Origin: Amycolatopsis pretoriensis
Lineage (GTDB): Bacteria > Actinomycetota > Actinomycetes > Mycobacteriales > Pseudonocardiaceae
Reading direction: 5' to 3'
Assembly: GCF_900107925.1 (NCBI RefSeq)
Contig: NZ_FNUJ01000007.1
Coordinates: forward strand, 248,001-312,000
DNA: 64,000 nt
The notes under the pieces were generated by a model. That model did not search any database. It was not told the DNA's origin and saw only the letters and a list, made by a program, of their open reading frames with translations. Shown here piece by piece: positions 49,309 to 57,008 of this stretch. Made by a program: the position numbers and the translations under genes. Within the stretch, counting starts at the first letter, position 1; the number at the start of each line of letters is the position of its first letter.

Positions 49309-50445
49309 ATGAAAGCAGGTCCGCTCAGCGGCCTGAAGGTGGTGGAGCTCGCGGGTCTCGCCCCCGGGCCCTTCGCCGCGATGATCCTCGGTGACCTCGG
49401 CGCCGACGTCGTGCGCGTCGACCGTGCGACGCCGGGGAAGGACGTGCTCGGCATCCCGACCGACCCGCTCGCCCGCGGCCGCCGGTCGGTCGGCATCAAC
49501 ACCAAGACGCCCGAAGGCGTCGAACTGGTGCTGAAGCTGTGCGAGACCGCCGACGTCCTCATCGAGCCCTTCCGGCCCGGCGTCGCCGAGCGGATCGGGC
49601 TCGGCCCGGACGTCGTGCACGCCCGCAACCCGCGGCTGGTCTACGGCCGGATGACCGGCTGGGGCCAGGACGGCCCGCTGGCGACGGCGGCCGGGCACGA
49701 CATCAACTACATCGGCATCGCCGGCGCGCTCGAGCCGATCGGGCGCGCGGGCGAGCGGCCGGTGCCACCGCTCAACCTCGTCGGCGACTTCGGCGGCGGC
49801 GGGCTGCTGCTGGCGATGGGCATCCTGGCCGCGTTGTACGAACGGAACTCGTCCGGGCGCGGCCAGGTCGTCGACGCGTCGATGGTCGACGGCGCCGCGC
49901 TGCTCACCACGAGCCTGCACGGCATGGCCGCCGCCGGGCTCTGGGGCGGCGAACGCGGCGACAACATGCTCGACGGCGGGGCCCCGTTCTACGACACCTA
50001 CGAGACCGCGGACGGCAAGTACGTCGCCGTCGGCGCGATCGAGATGCGGTTCTGGGGCGACCTGGTGAAGGTCCTCGAACTGGACCCGGATTCGCTGCCG
50101 CTGCACGTGGACAAGACGCAGTGGCCGCGCCTGCGCGAAATCCTCGCGACGGCGATCGGCAAGTACACGCGCGACGACCTCGTGGCGCGCGCCGAAGGCA
50201 CCGACGCGTGCCTGACACCGGTCCTGGCCCCGGGCGAAGCGGCGTCGCACCCGCACAACGCGGCGCGCGGCACGTTCGTCGAGATCGGCGGGATGGTCCA
50301 GCCGGCGCCGGCACCGCGGTTCGACCGGACGCCGCCGTCGACGCCGGAAGCCCCGCGTGCCAAGGGATCCGACACCGAAGCGGTGCTGGCGGAACTGGGC
50401 GTCACGGACCTCGGGGGCCTGCGTTCGGCGGGGGCGATCGCCTAG
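49309..50445 (+). CDS. CaiB/BaiF CoA-transferase family, alpha-methylacyl-CoA racemase type
   Basis: 378 aa. N-terminal LSGLKVVELAGLAPGPFAAMILGDLGADVVRVD is the family signature; YGRMTGWGQDGPLATAAGHDINYIGIAG carries the catalytic His/Asp pair of the mycobacterial racemase MCR, and LNLVGDFGGGGLLLAMGI follows. It interconverts the R and S forms of 2-methylacyl-CoA so that they can enter beta-oxidation. AAAGGA lies upstream of the ATG. The stop overlaps that of the convergent GNAT gene by four bases. Confidence 0.9.
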   Translation: MKAGPLSGLKVVELAGLAPGPFAAMILGDLGADVVRVDRATPGKDVLGIPTDPLARGRRSVGINTKTPEGVELVLKLCETADVLIEPFRPGVAERIGLGPDVVHARNPRLVYGRMTGWGQDGPLATAAGHDINYIGIAGALEPIGRAGERPVPPLNLVGDFGGGGLLLAMGILAALYERNSSGRGQVVDASMVDGAALLTTSLHGMAAAGLWGGERGDNMLDGGAPFYDTYETADGKYVAVGAIEMRFWGDLVKVLELDPDSLPLHVDKTQWPRLREILATAIGKYTRDDLVARAEGTDACLTPVLAPGEAASHPHNAARGTFVEIGGMVQPAPAPRFDRTPPSTPEAPRAKGSDTEAVLAELGVTDLGGLRSAGAIA

Positions 50446-50972
50446 TTCTTCGCCAGGTCGGAGCGCACGACCGAGTAGATGACGTGGTCGCGCCACTCGC
50501 CGTCGCGGAAGTCGTAGCCGCGAAGGATTCCTTCGCGCGTGAAGCCGGCTTTCTCGAGCGAGCGTTGTTCGGCGCGGTTGCCGACCTCGGTCGTCGCTTC
50601 GACCCGGTTGAGCTGGGTGTGGGCGAAGAGGTATTCGACGAGCAGGCGCTGGGCTTGGGTGCCGTAGCCGTGGCCACGCGCTTCGGGGGCCAGGACGAGG
50701 CCGGCGTTCCAGCAGTAGGACGTTGGCCCGCTGCGGCTGCGGTGCCAGGAGACGAGCCCGAGGACGCGGCCGCCGAGCGTCGGCACGAGCATGCCGGTCT
50801 CGGCGGTGAGCATGCCGGTCTCGAGCCACCGGCGGCGCAGGAAGCCGGGATCGTGCCAGCCGAACCACTGGTGCTCCCCGGCGCCGACGGGATCGTTGGT
50901 CAGACGTTCCAGGAGGTCGAGATCGCCTTCGGCCACGGGCCGGAGCACGACTCTGTCGACATCGTCGTCCAT
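50442..50972 (-). CDS. GNAT-family N-acetyltransferase
   Basis: 176 aa, RimJ/RimL-like. VVLRPVAEGDLDLLERLTND at the start, the acetyl-CoA loop LVLAPEARGHGYGTQAQRLLVEYLF (R-x-x-G-x-G), and VEATTEVGNRAEQRSLEKAGFTREGILRG. The acceptor is unknown. Divergent from nothing; it is followed by a repeat region on its upstream side. Confidence 0.87.
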   Translation of the reverse strand: MDDDVDRVVLRPVAEGDLDLLERLTNDPVGAGEHQWFGWHDPGFLRRRWLETGMLTAETGMLVPTLGGRVLGLVSWHRSRSGPTSYCWNAGLVLAPEARGHGYGTQAQRLLVEYLFAHTQLNRVEATTEVGNRAEQRSLEKAGFTREGILRGYDFRDGEWRDHVIYSVVRSDLAKN

Positions 50973-51060
50973 CGGGCGACCTTATCGGCCGCTTGACCGG
51001 AAACCGCGGGACGGCGCGCGATCCAGCCGGTCCGGTGAACCGGGGTTGCAGACCGTGAAC

Positions 51061-51136
51061 TGAAGGGCACCTTTGTTGCACGAGACGCGCTGAAGGGCAC
51101 CTTCCTTGCATGAGATGCGCTGAAGGTGCCCTTCAG
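51061..51136. repeat. 30-bp tandem repeat ending in an inverted copy
   Basis: tgaagggcacctttgttgca... (51061-51090) and a copy at 51091-51120 match at 26 of 30 positions; tgaaggtgcccttcag (51121-51136) then inverts the unit, so gaagggcacctt pairs with aaggtgcccttc over 12 bp. It sits right after the crotonase stop and may end that minus-strand transcript. Confidence 0.65.
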
Positions 51137-51142
51137 CCCGCC

Positions 51143-51916
51143 TCAGCCGAAGCTGCCGTGCCGGCCCTCGCCGCCCGCGAAGCGGGCTGCCCCGTCGACC
51201 GCCTCCGCCGCCAGGACCCCCGCGCCCATCGCCGCGGCGAACTCCGCCGTCAGCGCGTCCTCTTCGGACTTCCCCCACTGCTCCAGCGCCGACATCCGGT
51301 CGCCGCGCAGACACGTCTGCGGGAACGCCGCCAGCTGGCGCGCCAGCTCCTGCGCCGCGGAAACCGCTTCGCCCGCCGGTACCAGGCGGTTCACCAACCC
51401 GATCGAGAACGCTTCCGCCGCGTCCACCGCCCGCCCCGTCAGGATCAGGTCCATCGCCCGGGACTGGCCGATCAGCCGTGGCAGCCGGACCGTCCCGCCG
51501 TCGATCAGCGGCACGCCCCAGCGGCGGCAGAACACCCCGAACACCGCCGTGGCGTCCGCGACCCGCAGGTCGCACCACAACGCCAGCTCCAGCCCGCCCG
51601 CCACCGCGTGCCCGTGCACGGCCGCGATCACCGGCTTGGACAGCCGCATCCGGGTCGGACCCATCGGGCCGTCCCCGTCCGGGTGGGTGCGGTTCACCCG
51701 GTCGGTGCCGATCGCCTTCAGGTCGGCGCCGGCGCAGAAAGCGCCACCCGATCCGGTGAGGACCGCGACCGCGGCTTCCGGGTCCGCGTCGAACTCGCGG
51801 AACGCCTCGGCCAGCTCGGCCGCGGTCGGCCCGTCGACGGCGTTGCGGGCGGCCGGGCGGTCGAGGGTGACCGTCGTCACCCCGCCGTCGCGCTCGACCA
51901 GCACGTTCCGCGTCAT
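51143..51916 (-). CDS. Enoyl-CoA hydratase/isomerase family protein
   Basis: 257 aa crotonase fold. The oxyanion-hole motifs are FCAGADLKAIG and HGHAVAGGLELALWCDLRVA. At the position of the catalytic Glu pair, CRRWGVPLIDGGTVRLPRLIG has Asp-Gly-Gly instead of the usual Glu, so the reaction may be isomerisation or another crotonase chemistry. Probable beta-oxidation role. GAGGAG lies 6 bases before the ATG. Confidence 0.87.
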   Translation of the reverse strand: MTRNVLVERDGGVTTVTLDRPAARNAVDGPTAAELAEAFREFDADPEAAVAVLTGSGGAFCAGADLKAIGTDRVNRTHPDGDGPMGPTRMRLSKPVIAAVHGHAVAGGLELALWCDLRVADATAVFGVFCRRWGVPLIDGGTVRLPRLIGQSRAMDLILTGRAVDAAEAFSIGLVNRLVPAGEAVSAAQELARQLAAFPQTCLRGDRMSALEQWGKSEEDALTAEFAAAMGAGVLAAEAVDGAARFAGGEGRHGSFG

Positions 51917-52020
51917 CGCCGCTCCTCAGGGGTTGATCAGGGTGTCTTCCGGGCACGCCTTCCCTAGAGTATTGACGTGGCCACTCCCAGGACGGGCGCG
52001 GCGAGCCGGGGAGGAAGCCG

Positions 52021-52188
52021 ATGTCGAGCGGCATGAAGAAAGTTCTCATCGTGGGTGTCGTCGCGCTCGTGCTCTTCTTCCTGATCACCCAGCCCAACCA
52101 GTCCGCCGACTTCGTGCACCGCGTCCTCGGCTGGCTCAAGGACGGCGCCGAAGCCATCGTTACGTTCTTCCGGTCGCTCTTCTCCTGA
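52021..52188 (+). CDS. Small conserved membrane protein, 55 aa
   Basis: 55 aa: KKVLIVGVVALVLFFLITQP forms one transmembrane helix (residues ~7-25), then an amphipathic helix (ADFVHRVLGWLKDGAEAIVTFFRSLF). GGAGGAAG lies upstream of the ATG. I recall close homologues throughout actinobacteria, but the function is unknown. Too short for usual length cut-offs; the coding character is supported by GC-biased third positions and the ribosome-binding site. Confidence 0.75.
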   Translation: MSSGMKKVLIVGVVALVLFFLITQPNQSADFVHRVLGWLKDGAEAIVTFFRSLFS

Positions 52189-52356
52189 CCCGCACGACGT
52201 CGCCCACCGGCCCCGCGAACCGCGGCGCCGGCCGTCACCCTGTGTGTTAGCGGACGGTAAATCACTCAGTGTCACGAATCTCGGATTTCGGACCCCGGCA
52301 CTCGACCATCCGGGTGGATTGCGGCCGAAAACGCGCAGGTCGGCGAATTCGTGGCT

Positions 52357-52387
52357 GCCGGGGTCTGGCGAAGGAGACCACCCCGGC
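52357..52387 (+). terminator. Hairpin in the 52189-52549 gap
   Basis: GCCGGGG (52357-52363) pairs with CCCCGGC (52381-52387), with GGTCT/AGACC able to extend inside. The 361-base gap between 52188 and 52550 holds no credible gene. Confidence 0.4.
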
Positions 52388-52502
52388 CCTACGGTGCTCA
52401 CATTGCGTGATCGGGTGGTTCGCCCTCCCCCCGGAGACCCCCGGTACGCAGGCAGTTTCCACTCAGCAAGGTGCAGGTTGGTGCGTGCGGCACCACCGCG
52501 TG

Positions 52503-52524
52503 GGACAGGCGTCAGGGCCTGTCC
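52503..52524 (+). promoter_or_regulatory. Hairpin just before a ribosome-binding site
   Basis: GGACAGGC / gtcagg / GCCTGTCC, a perfect 8-bp stem, 14 bases upstream of AAGGAGG of the next gene. It may influence mRNA stability or translation. Confidence 0.4.
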
Positions 52525-52549
52525 GTCGGGGACCTACAAGGAGGCAGGG

Positions 52550-53032
52550 ATGACCGGAGATCCCGGAGTGGACGCGCTGATCCGGCAGTGGGCAGCCGAG
52601 CGCGAGCAGACCCCCGAAGAGCAGGAGGTCGACCGCATCGCGTCCGCGTGGCTGGCCGACGCGCCGGCGCAGGCCCCGGGCATCCCCGGCCAGCGCGCCC
52701 GGACCGGGCAGTCCCGGTTCGTCCCCGTCGAGTCGGCCGATCCCGGCTACCTCGCGGCGATGCGCAGCCGCCTGCCGGACGTGCCCGAAGAGCTCCTCAC
52801 CGCCGCCGCGGGCTGGTGGCAGATGGTCGGCGGCGTCGCCGAGGCCGAGGAGTGGTGGAACGCCGGCATCAGCCCGCTCGACCAGCGGGCCCTCGACTAC
52901 CGGGCGGCCGGGCTCGCGCCGTCCGACCTGAGCCGCCGGCTCGGGCCGATGACCGTCCTGCAGCACCTGCGCCGCGGCAGCGCCCCGGCCTGGTGCGTCG
53001 CGCGGCTCGCGCGGCAGCAGAAGTCCGCCTGA
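52550..53032 (+). CDS. Hypothetical protein
   Basis: 160 aa, not recognised. Acidic N-terminus (ALIRQWAAEREQTPEEQEVDRIASAW), a flexible Pro/Gly stretch, then a compact helical part with WWQMVGGVAEAEEWWNAGISPLDQRALDYRAAGLAPSDL that ends LGPMTVLQHLRRGSAPAWCVARL. The C-terminal half looks like a small DNA- or protein-binding helical domain. The ATG is set by AAGGAGG at ideal distance. No operon partner. Confidence 0.7.
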   Translation: MTGDPGVDALIRQWAAEREQTPEEQEVDRIASAWLADAPAQAPGIPGQRARTGQSRFVPVESADPGYLAAMRSRLPDVPEELLTAAAGWWQMVGGVAEAEEWWNAGISPLDQRALDYRAAGLAPSDLSRRLGPMTVLQHLRRGSAPAWCVARLARQQKSA

Positions 53033-53148
53033 CGTTTCACACGGCCGGGTGAACCGGCGTGGTGAGAGGATTTCGGCGACCCGCGTAACGCTAACCTGCG
53101 CGGGCTCGTTGACACTTCGTCGACACCACGCTGGAGAACCGGAGTTTC

Positions 53149-54057
53149 GTGCGCACCAAGACCGGAAAGACCGAGGACGACCCGATCGGCGCGAGCGTCG
53201 AGGAAGCCGCCCCCGCCGAACCGGCACGGCGCTCTCCTGGTGTGGCCGTCCTCACCCGGCTGATCGTGGTCCTCGCCGTGCTGGCCGTGGCCGGCGGCGG
53301 GGTCTGGCTGGTCACCCGTGCCTCGACGCCGGAAGCCGGCCCTCTCACCACCGAAATCCCCGCCCTGCAGGTCAAGGCGGCCGACGTCCGGCCGGGCTCG
53401 GTCGCGCCGGCCGGTGGGGCGGTCGCGGGCGGGGCCGAGCAGCAGACGTCACCCCAGCAGGCCCGCAGCACCGGCCCGGCGACGCTGGCGCAGTGGGCGA
53501 GCCAGGTCGCGGCGGCGTCCGGCGTCCCGGCACGCGCGTTGCAGGCGTACGGCAACGCCGAGCTGGCGATGCGCGCGGACCAGCCGAAGTGCAAGATCTC
53601 GTGGGCGACGCTCGCCGGCATCGGCCGGATCGAGTCCAACCACGGCCAGTACGCGGGCGCGGTCCTGGGTGCGGACGGCCGCCCGTCCAAGCCGATCATC
53701 GGCGTCCCGCTCGACGGGTCGGCGGGCGTCCAGGCGATCGGCGACACCGACGGCGGCCGCTACGACGGTGACGCGGGGGTGGACCGCGCGGTCGGCCCGA
53801 TGCAGTTCATCCCGAGCACCTGGCGCAAGTGGGCCTCCGACGGCAACGGCGACGGCCTCGGCGACCCCCAGCAGATCGACGACGCGGCCCTGGCGGCGGC
53901 GCGGTACCTGTGCGCGGGCGGGCGGGACATGGCCGGCCCTTCGGGGTGGTGGGCCGGGATCCTGTCGTACAACAACTCGACGGAGTACGCGCAGAAGGTG
54001 TTCGGGCTGGCGGACGGGTACGCGAAGGCGGCCCAGTCGGTGCGCAAGCAGGGCTGA
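53149..54057 (+). CDS. Membrane-anchored lytic transglycosylase (MltB/SLT-like)
   Basis: 302 aa. A cytoplasmic N-terminal tail (1-32), one membrane helix (~34-56), a Pro/Ala/Gly linker, and a lysozyme-like domain: ISWATLAGIGRIESNHGQYAG with the catalytic Glu, VGPMQFIPSTWRKWASDGNGDGLGDPQQIDDAALAAARYLC and GILSYNNSTEYAQKVFG. It cleaves peptidoglycan glycan strands outside the membrane. The GTG start at 53149 gives the usual type II anchor. Confidence 0.9.
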   Translation: MRTKTGKTEDDPIGASVEEAAPAEPARRSPGVAVLTRLIVVLAVLAVAGGGVWLVTRASTPEAGPLTTEIPALQVKAADVRPGSVAPAGGAVAGGAEQQTSPQQARSTGPATLAQWASQVAAASGVPARALQAYGNAELAMRADQPKCKISWATLAGIGRIESNHGQYAGAVLGADGRPSKPIIGVPLDGSAGVQAIGDTDGGRYDGDAGVDRAVGPMQFIPSTWRKWASDGNGDGLGDPQQIDDAALAAARYLCAGGRDMAGPSGWWAGILSYNNSTEYAQKVFGLADGYAKAAQSVRKQG

Positions 54058-54110
54058 GAGCCGGGCCACCCCGGTCGCGCCTCGGCCGCCGCCCCTCAGC
54101 CGTCCAGTGC

Positions 54111-54116
54111 TAGCGT
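54111..54116 (+). promoter_or_regulatory. Leaderless promoter
   Basis: TAGCGT ends 6 bases before the GTG at 54123. Confidence 0.5.
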
Positions 54117-54122
54117 CGGAGC

Positions 54123-54521
54123 GTGCCAGCTTCCCCGCCACCGGCCGTGTCCCCCTGGGGGCGGCGGATCGCGATCATCGCGACCTGCCTGGTGAGCCTG
54201 CTCGTCTGCTGCGGGCTCGCCTGGTGGCAGTGGGACCGCTTCACCTCCGCGAACGGCACCTTCCAGAACCTCGGCTACGTCCTGCAGTGGCCGCTGTTCG
54301 GGCTGTTCCCCGCCTTCATGTTCTGGCGGATCCGCAAGCTCCGGATGAAGGCCGAAGCCGATGGCACCACCGACGAGACGCCGAAGCCGGCCCCCGTCGC
54401 CGAGGTGCCCGCTCCCCGTCCCCGCCCGGACGCGCAGGTCACGGACGAGGACGAAGAGCTGGCCGCGTACAACCGGTACCTACGCGAGCTGAACGCCCGC
54501 GACCAGCAGGCCGCCGAGTAA
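54123..54521 (+). CDS. Conserved actinobacterial membrane protein
   Basis: 132 aa. Two transmembrane helices (about residues 14-34 and 52-67) flanking WWQWDRFTSANGTFQNLGYVLQWPLFG, then an acidic, Pro-rich cytoplasmic tail ending DEELAAYNRYLRELNARD. The same protein next to a DUF3817 gene is common in actinobacteria; function unknown. A leaderless promoter precedes it. Confidence 0.8.
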   Translation: MPASPPPAVSPWGRRIAIIATCLVSLLVCCGLAWWQWDRFTSANGTFQNLGYVLQWPLFGLFPAFMFWRIRKLRMKAEADGTTDETPKPAPVAEVPAPRPRPDAQVTDEDEELAAYNRYLRELNARDQQAAE

Positions 54522-54545
54522 CAGCAGCACAGTGAGGACGACCCG

Positions 54546-54890
54546 ATGACCACCAGCACCGAAGGTGCCGCGCAGACCGCGGTGCCGCTCACCGGCCCCC
54601 TGGTCCGGTTCCGCACCGCCGCCTACGTCACCGGCGTCGGGCTGCTCGGCCTGTGCTTCGTGATGGTGCTGCGCTACGTCTTCGACAACCCGACGCCGTC
54701 GGCGGTCTACTCGCCGATCCACGGCGTCCTCTACATGATCTACCTGGTGCTGACCATCGACCTGGCGATCAAGGCCCGCTGGTCGATCAAGGGCACCGTG
54801 CTGGTGCTGCTGGCCGGCTGCGTCCCGTTCGTCTCGTTCCTCGTCGAGCGCCGGGTGACGCACAAGGTCAAGGCCGGGCAGAAGCTGTAA
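54546..54890 (+). CDS. DUF3817 integral membrane protein
   Basis: 114 aa, three predicted helices. Family motifs: LVRFRTAAYVTGVGLLGLCFVMVLRY, IHGVLYMIYLVLTIDLAIKARWS and PFVSFLVERRVTHK. Function unknown. It follows the preceding gene by 24 bases with a GAGGACG ribosome-binding site. Its 3' end overlaps the convergent MFS gene by 23 bases. Confidence 0.9.
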   Translation: MTTSTEGAAQTAVPLTGPLVRFRTAAYVTGVGLLGLCFVMVLRYVFDNPTPSAVYSPIHGVLYMIYLVLTIDLAIKARWSIKGTVLVLLAGCVPFVSFLVERRVTHKVKAGQKL

Positions 54891-56292
54891 CCCGCCGGAA
54901 GGTCAGCGCCACCAGGACCGTCCCCGCGGCGAACACCGCGGCCGTCGCGAACGCGGCCGTCATGCCGTCGACCGTGAGCTGAGCTCCCGTCGTGCCCGCC
55001 GAGCGGGTCGCCGCGCCGAACACCGTGATCAGCACCCCGAGCCCGAGCGTGCTGCCGACCTGCTGCATCGTCTGCAGCACGCCGCCCGCGGCACCCGCGT
55101 CCTCGGTCGGCACCGTGGCCATCACGATCACGTTGAGCGGCGCGAACGCCAGCCCGCCGCCGAGGCCCATCAGCAGCAGCGGCCCGAGCAACGCCGGGAA
55201 GTACGCGCTGTCGGTGGTGAGCAGCGCCAGCCAGCCGACCCCGGCCAGCATCAGCAGGGACCCCGTGACGGACAGGGGCTTCGGGCCGTACCGGGGGAGC
55301 AGCCGCGGCACGAGCCGGCTCATCGTGAAGATCAGCGCCGCCATCGGCAGGAACGCGAATCCCGTCGCCAGCGCGGCGTAGTGCCGGATGTCCTGCATGA
55401 ACTGGGTGAGGAAGAAGAACATCGACATCATCGCCATCGGCCCGAGGAAGAAGTTGACGTAGGCCGCGCTGCGGTTGCGGTCGGCGAACAGCCGCAAGGG
55501 GACCAGCGGCATCGCGGTGCGGGCCTCGATGGCGACGAACCCGGCCAGCAGCACGAGGCCGGCGGCGAGCGAGCCGAGCGTCACCGGGTTGCCCCAGCCG
55601 TCGGACGCCGCGTGGGTGAAGGCGAACACGAGCGAGCCGACGCCGAGGGTGCCGGTGACCGCGCCGGGCAGGTCGAGGTGCGCGCGCCGCCGTTCGGGTT
55701 CCGGTACGAACCGCGGGGCCAGCAGCACGATCGCCAGGCCGAACGGGACGTTGATGAACAGCGCCGCGCGCCACGAGATCCACTCGGTGAGCAGGCCGCC
55801 GACGATCAGGCCGATGGCGAAGCCGCCGCTGGACATCGCGGAGAACAGCGCCAGCGCGCGGACCCGGGCCTTGGCTTCGGTGAACGTCGTCGTGACCAGG
55901 GCCAGGGTGCTCGGGCCGGCCATCGCGGCGCCGACGCCCTGCAGGACGCGGGCGGCGATGAGCAGCGCGGCCGAGCCGGCGAGGCCGCCGGCCAGCGACG
56001 CGACGGTGAACAGCGCGGTGCCCGCGACGAACATCCGGCGCCGCCCGAACAGGTCGCCCGCCCGGCCGCCGAGCAGCAGCAGGCCGCCGAAGACGAGGCT
56101 GTAGGCCGTCATCACCCAGGACAGGCCGGTGGGGGTGAACCCCAGGTCGGCCTGGATGCGCGGGAGCGCGACGTTCATGACGGTCGCGTCGAGGATGAGC
56201 ATGAGCTGGCAGGTCAGGATGATGGCCAGGACCAGCCCGCTGCGGCGCGCCGGGGCAGGCGCGACCGCACGATGGATCGTCTGCTGGGACAA
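54868..56292 (-). CDS. MFS multidrug exporter, DHA2 (14-TM) family
   Basis: 474 aa, about 14 transmembrane helices. DHA2 motifs: MLILDATVMNVALPRIQADLGFTPTGLSWVMTAYSL, LLGGRAGDLFGRRRMF (motif A) and ARVLQGVGAAMAGPSTLALV (motif C-like). Exports drugs or metabolites with protons. I place the start at TTG 56292 (LSQQTIHRAV), six bases after GGGGAG; any further upstream start would run through the first operator. Controlled by the divergent TetR through three operator copies. Confidence 0.9.
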   Translation of the reverse strand: MSQQTIHRAVAPAPARRSGLVLAIILTCQLMLILDATVMNVALPRIQADLGFTPTGLSWVMTAYSLVFGGLLLLGGRAGDLFGRRRMFVAGTALFTVASLAGGLAGSAALLIAARVLQGVGAAMAGPSTLALVTTTFTEAKARVRALALFSAMSSGGFAIGLIVGGLLTEWISWRAALFINVPFGLAIVLLAPRFVPEPERRRAHLDLPGAVTGTLGVGSLVFAFTHAASDGWGNPVTLGSLAAGLVLLAGFVAIEARTAMPLVPLRLFADRNRSAAYVNFFLGPMAMMSMFFFLTQFMQDIRHYAALATGFAFLPMAALIFTMSRLVPRLLPRYGPKPLSVTGSLLMLAGVGWLALLTTDSAYFPALLGPLLLMGLGGGLAFAPLNVIVMATVPTEDAGAAGGVLQTMQQVGSTLGLGVLITVFGAATRSAGTTGAQLTVDGMTAAFATAAVFAAGTVLVALTFRRVTASARP

Positions 56293-56325
56293 GGGATACT
56301 CCCCCGAGGAGTAAGAGAGCGAAGC

Positions 56326-56405
56326 GGAGAATTTCTCCGCTTGCGTGTGATCCGATAATATGGAGAGCGTCTCCGGATGCGCAAGTGAATTCGGAGAATC
56401 TCTCC
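56326..56405. promoter_or_regulatory. Three TetR operators, GGAGA-N3-TCTCC
   Basis: Copies at 56326-56338 (ATT centre, part of a perfect 10+1+10 palindrome), 56362-56374 (GCG centre) and 56393-56405 (ATC centre), all between the divergent MFS and TetR starts. The middle copy lies between a minus-strand TTGCGC and TATTAT, the likely MFS promoter. Confidence 0.85.
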
Positions 56406-56428
56406 GGTTGAGTGGCGAGGAGGCCGGG

Positions 56429-56989
56429 ATGCCGGGTGCGGACTCGGAGCGTCCGATGCGGGCGGACGCGCGGCGCAACTACGAACGCATCGTCGCGACG
56501 GCGAAGGACCTCTTCACCGCGCAGGGGGCCGACGTGCCGCTGGACGACGTCGCGAAGAAGGCGGGCGTCGGCGCGGGGACCCTGTACCGGCACTTCCCGA
56601 CGCGGGAGAAGCTGTTCGAAGCGGTCTACCGCGACGAGATCGAGGTGCTCGCCGACCGCGCGTACGTCCTGCACGACGAGCTGCCGCCGTGGGAGGCCCT
56701 CGAAGCCTGGCTGGGGGAGCAGGTCACCTGGGTCGTGGAGCGGCACAAGCTCGCCACGATCCTCAAGGAGTCGATCGACTCGGGCTCGGAGACCTTCCAG
56801 TACTGCCAGGTCCGGCTGCGCGAGGCGGTCGGGGTGCTGGTCGACGCGGCCGCGGGGCTGATCCGGCCCGACGTCGCGGGGCCCGACGTGCTCCGGCTCG
56901 GGCACGGCGCCGGGATGGCCGTGCGCAACTGCAGCCCGGAGGACGGCAAGCGGGTGCTGACGGTGATCCTGGACGGCCTGCGCGCGTGA
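56429..56989 (+). CDS. TetR-family regulator of the MFS exporter
   Basis: 186 aa. The HTH is ARRNYERIVATAKDLFTAQGADVPLDDVAKKAGVGAGTLYRHFPTREKLFEAVYRDE, followed by a C-terminal ligand domain with TFQYCQVRLREAVGVLVDAA. The ATG at 56429 has GAGGAGG upstream; an earlier in-frame start would include an operator. It should repress both itself and the exporter by binding GGAGA-N3-TCTCC. Confidence 0.92.
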   Translation: MPGADSERPMRADARRNYERIVATAKDLFTAQGADVPLDDVAKKAGVGAGTLYRHFPTREKLFEAVYRDEIEVLADRAYVLHDELPPWEALEAWLGEQVTWVVERHKLATILKESIDSGSETFQYCQVRLREAVGVLVDAAAGLIRPDVAGPDVLRLGHGAGMAVRNCSPEDGKRVLTVILDGLRA

Positions 56990-57008
56990 CGCAGGCCGTC
57001 CGGGGGGA

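Noticed and set aside
50973..51142. A small gene between GNAT and crotonase
   Set aside because: The sequence is taken up by the 30-bp repeats; frames are short and lack a ribosome-binding site.
52189..52549. Riboswitch before the gene at 52550 or the transglycosylase at 53149
   Set aside because: Only simple hairpins are visible. I could not find the conserved core of the c-di-AMP (ydaO) or another known class.
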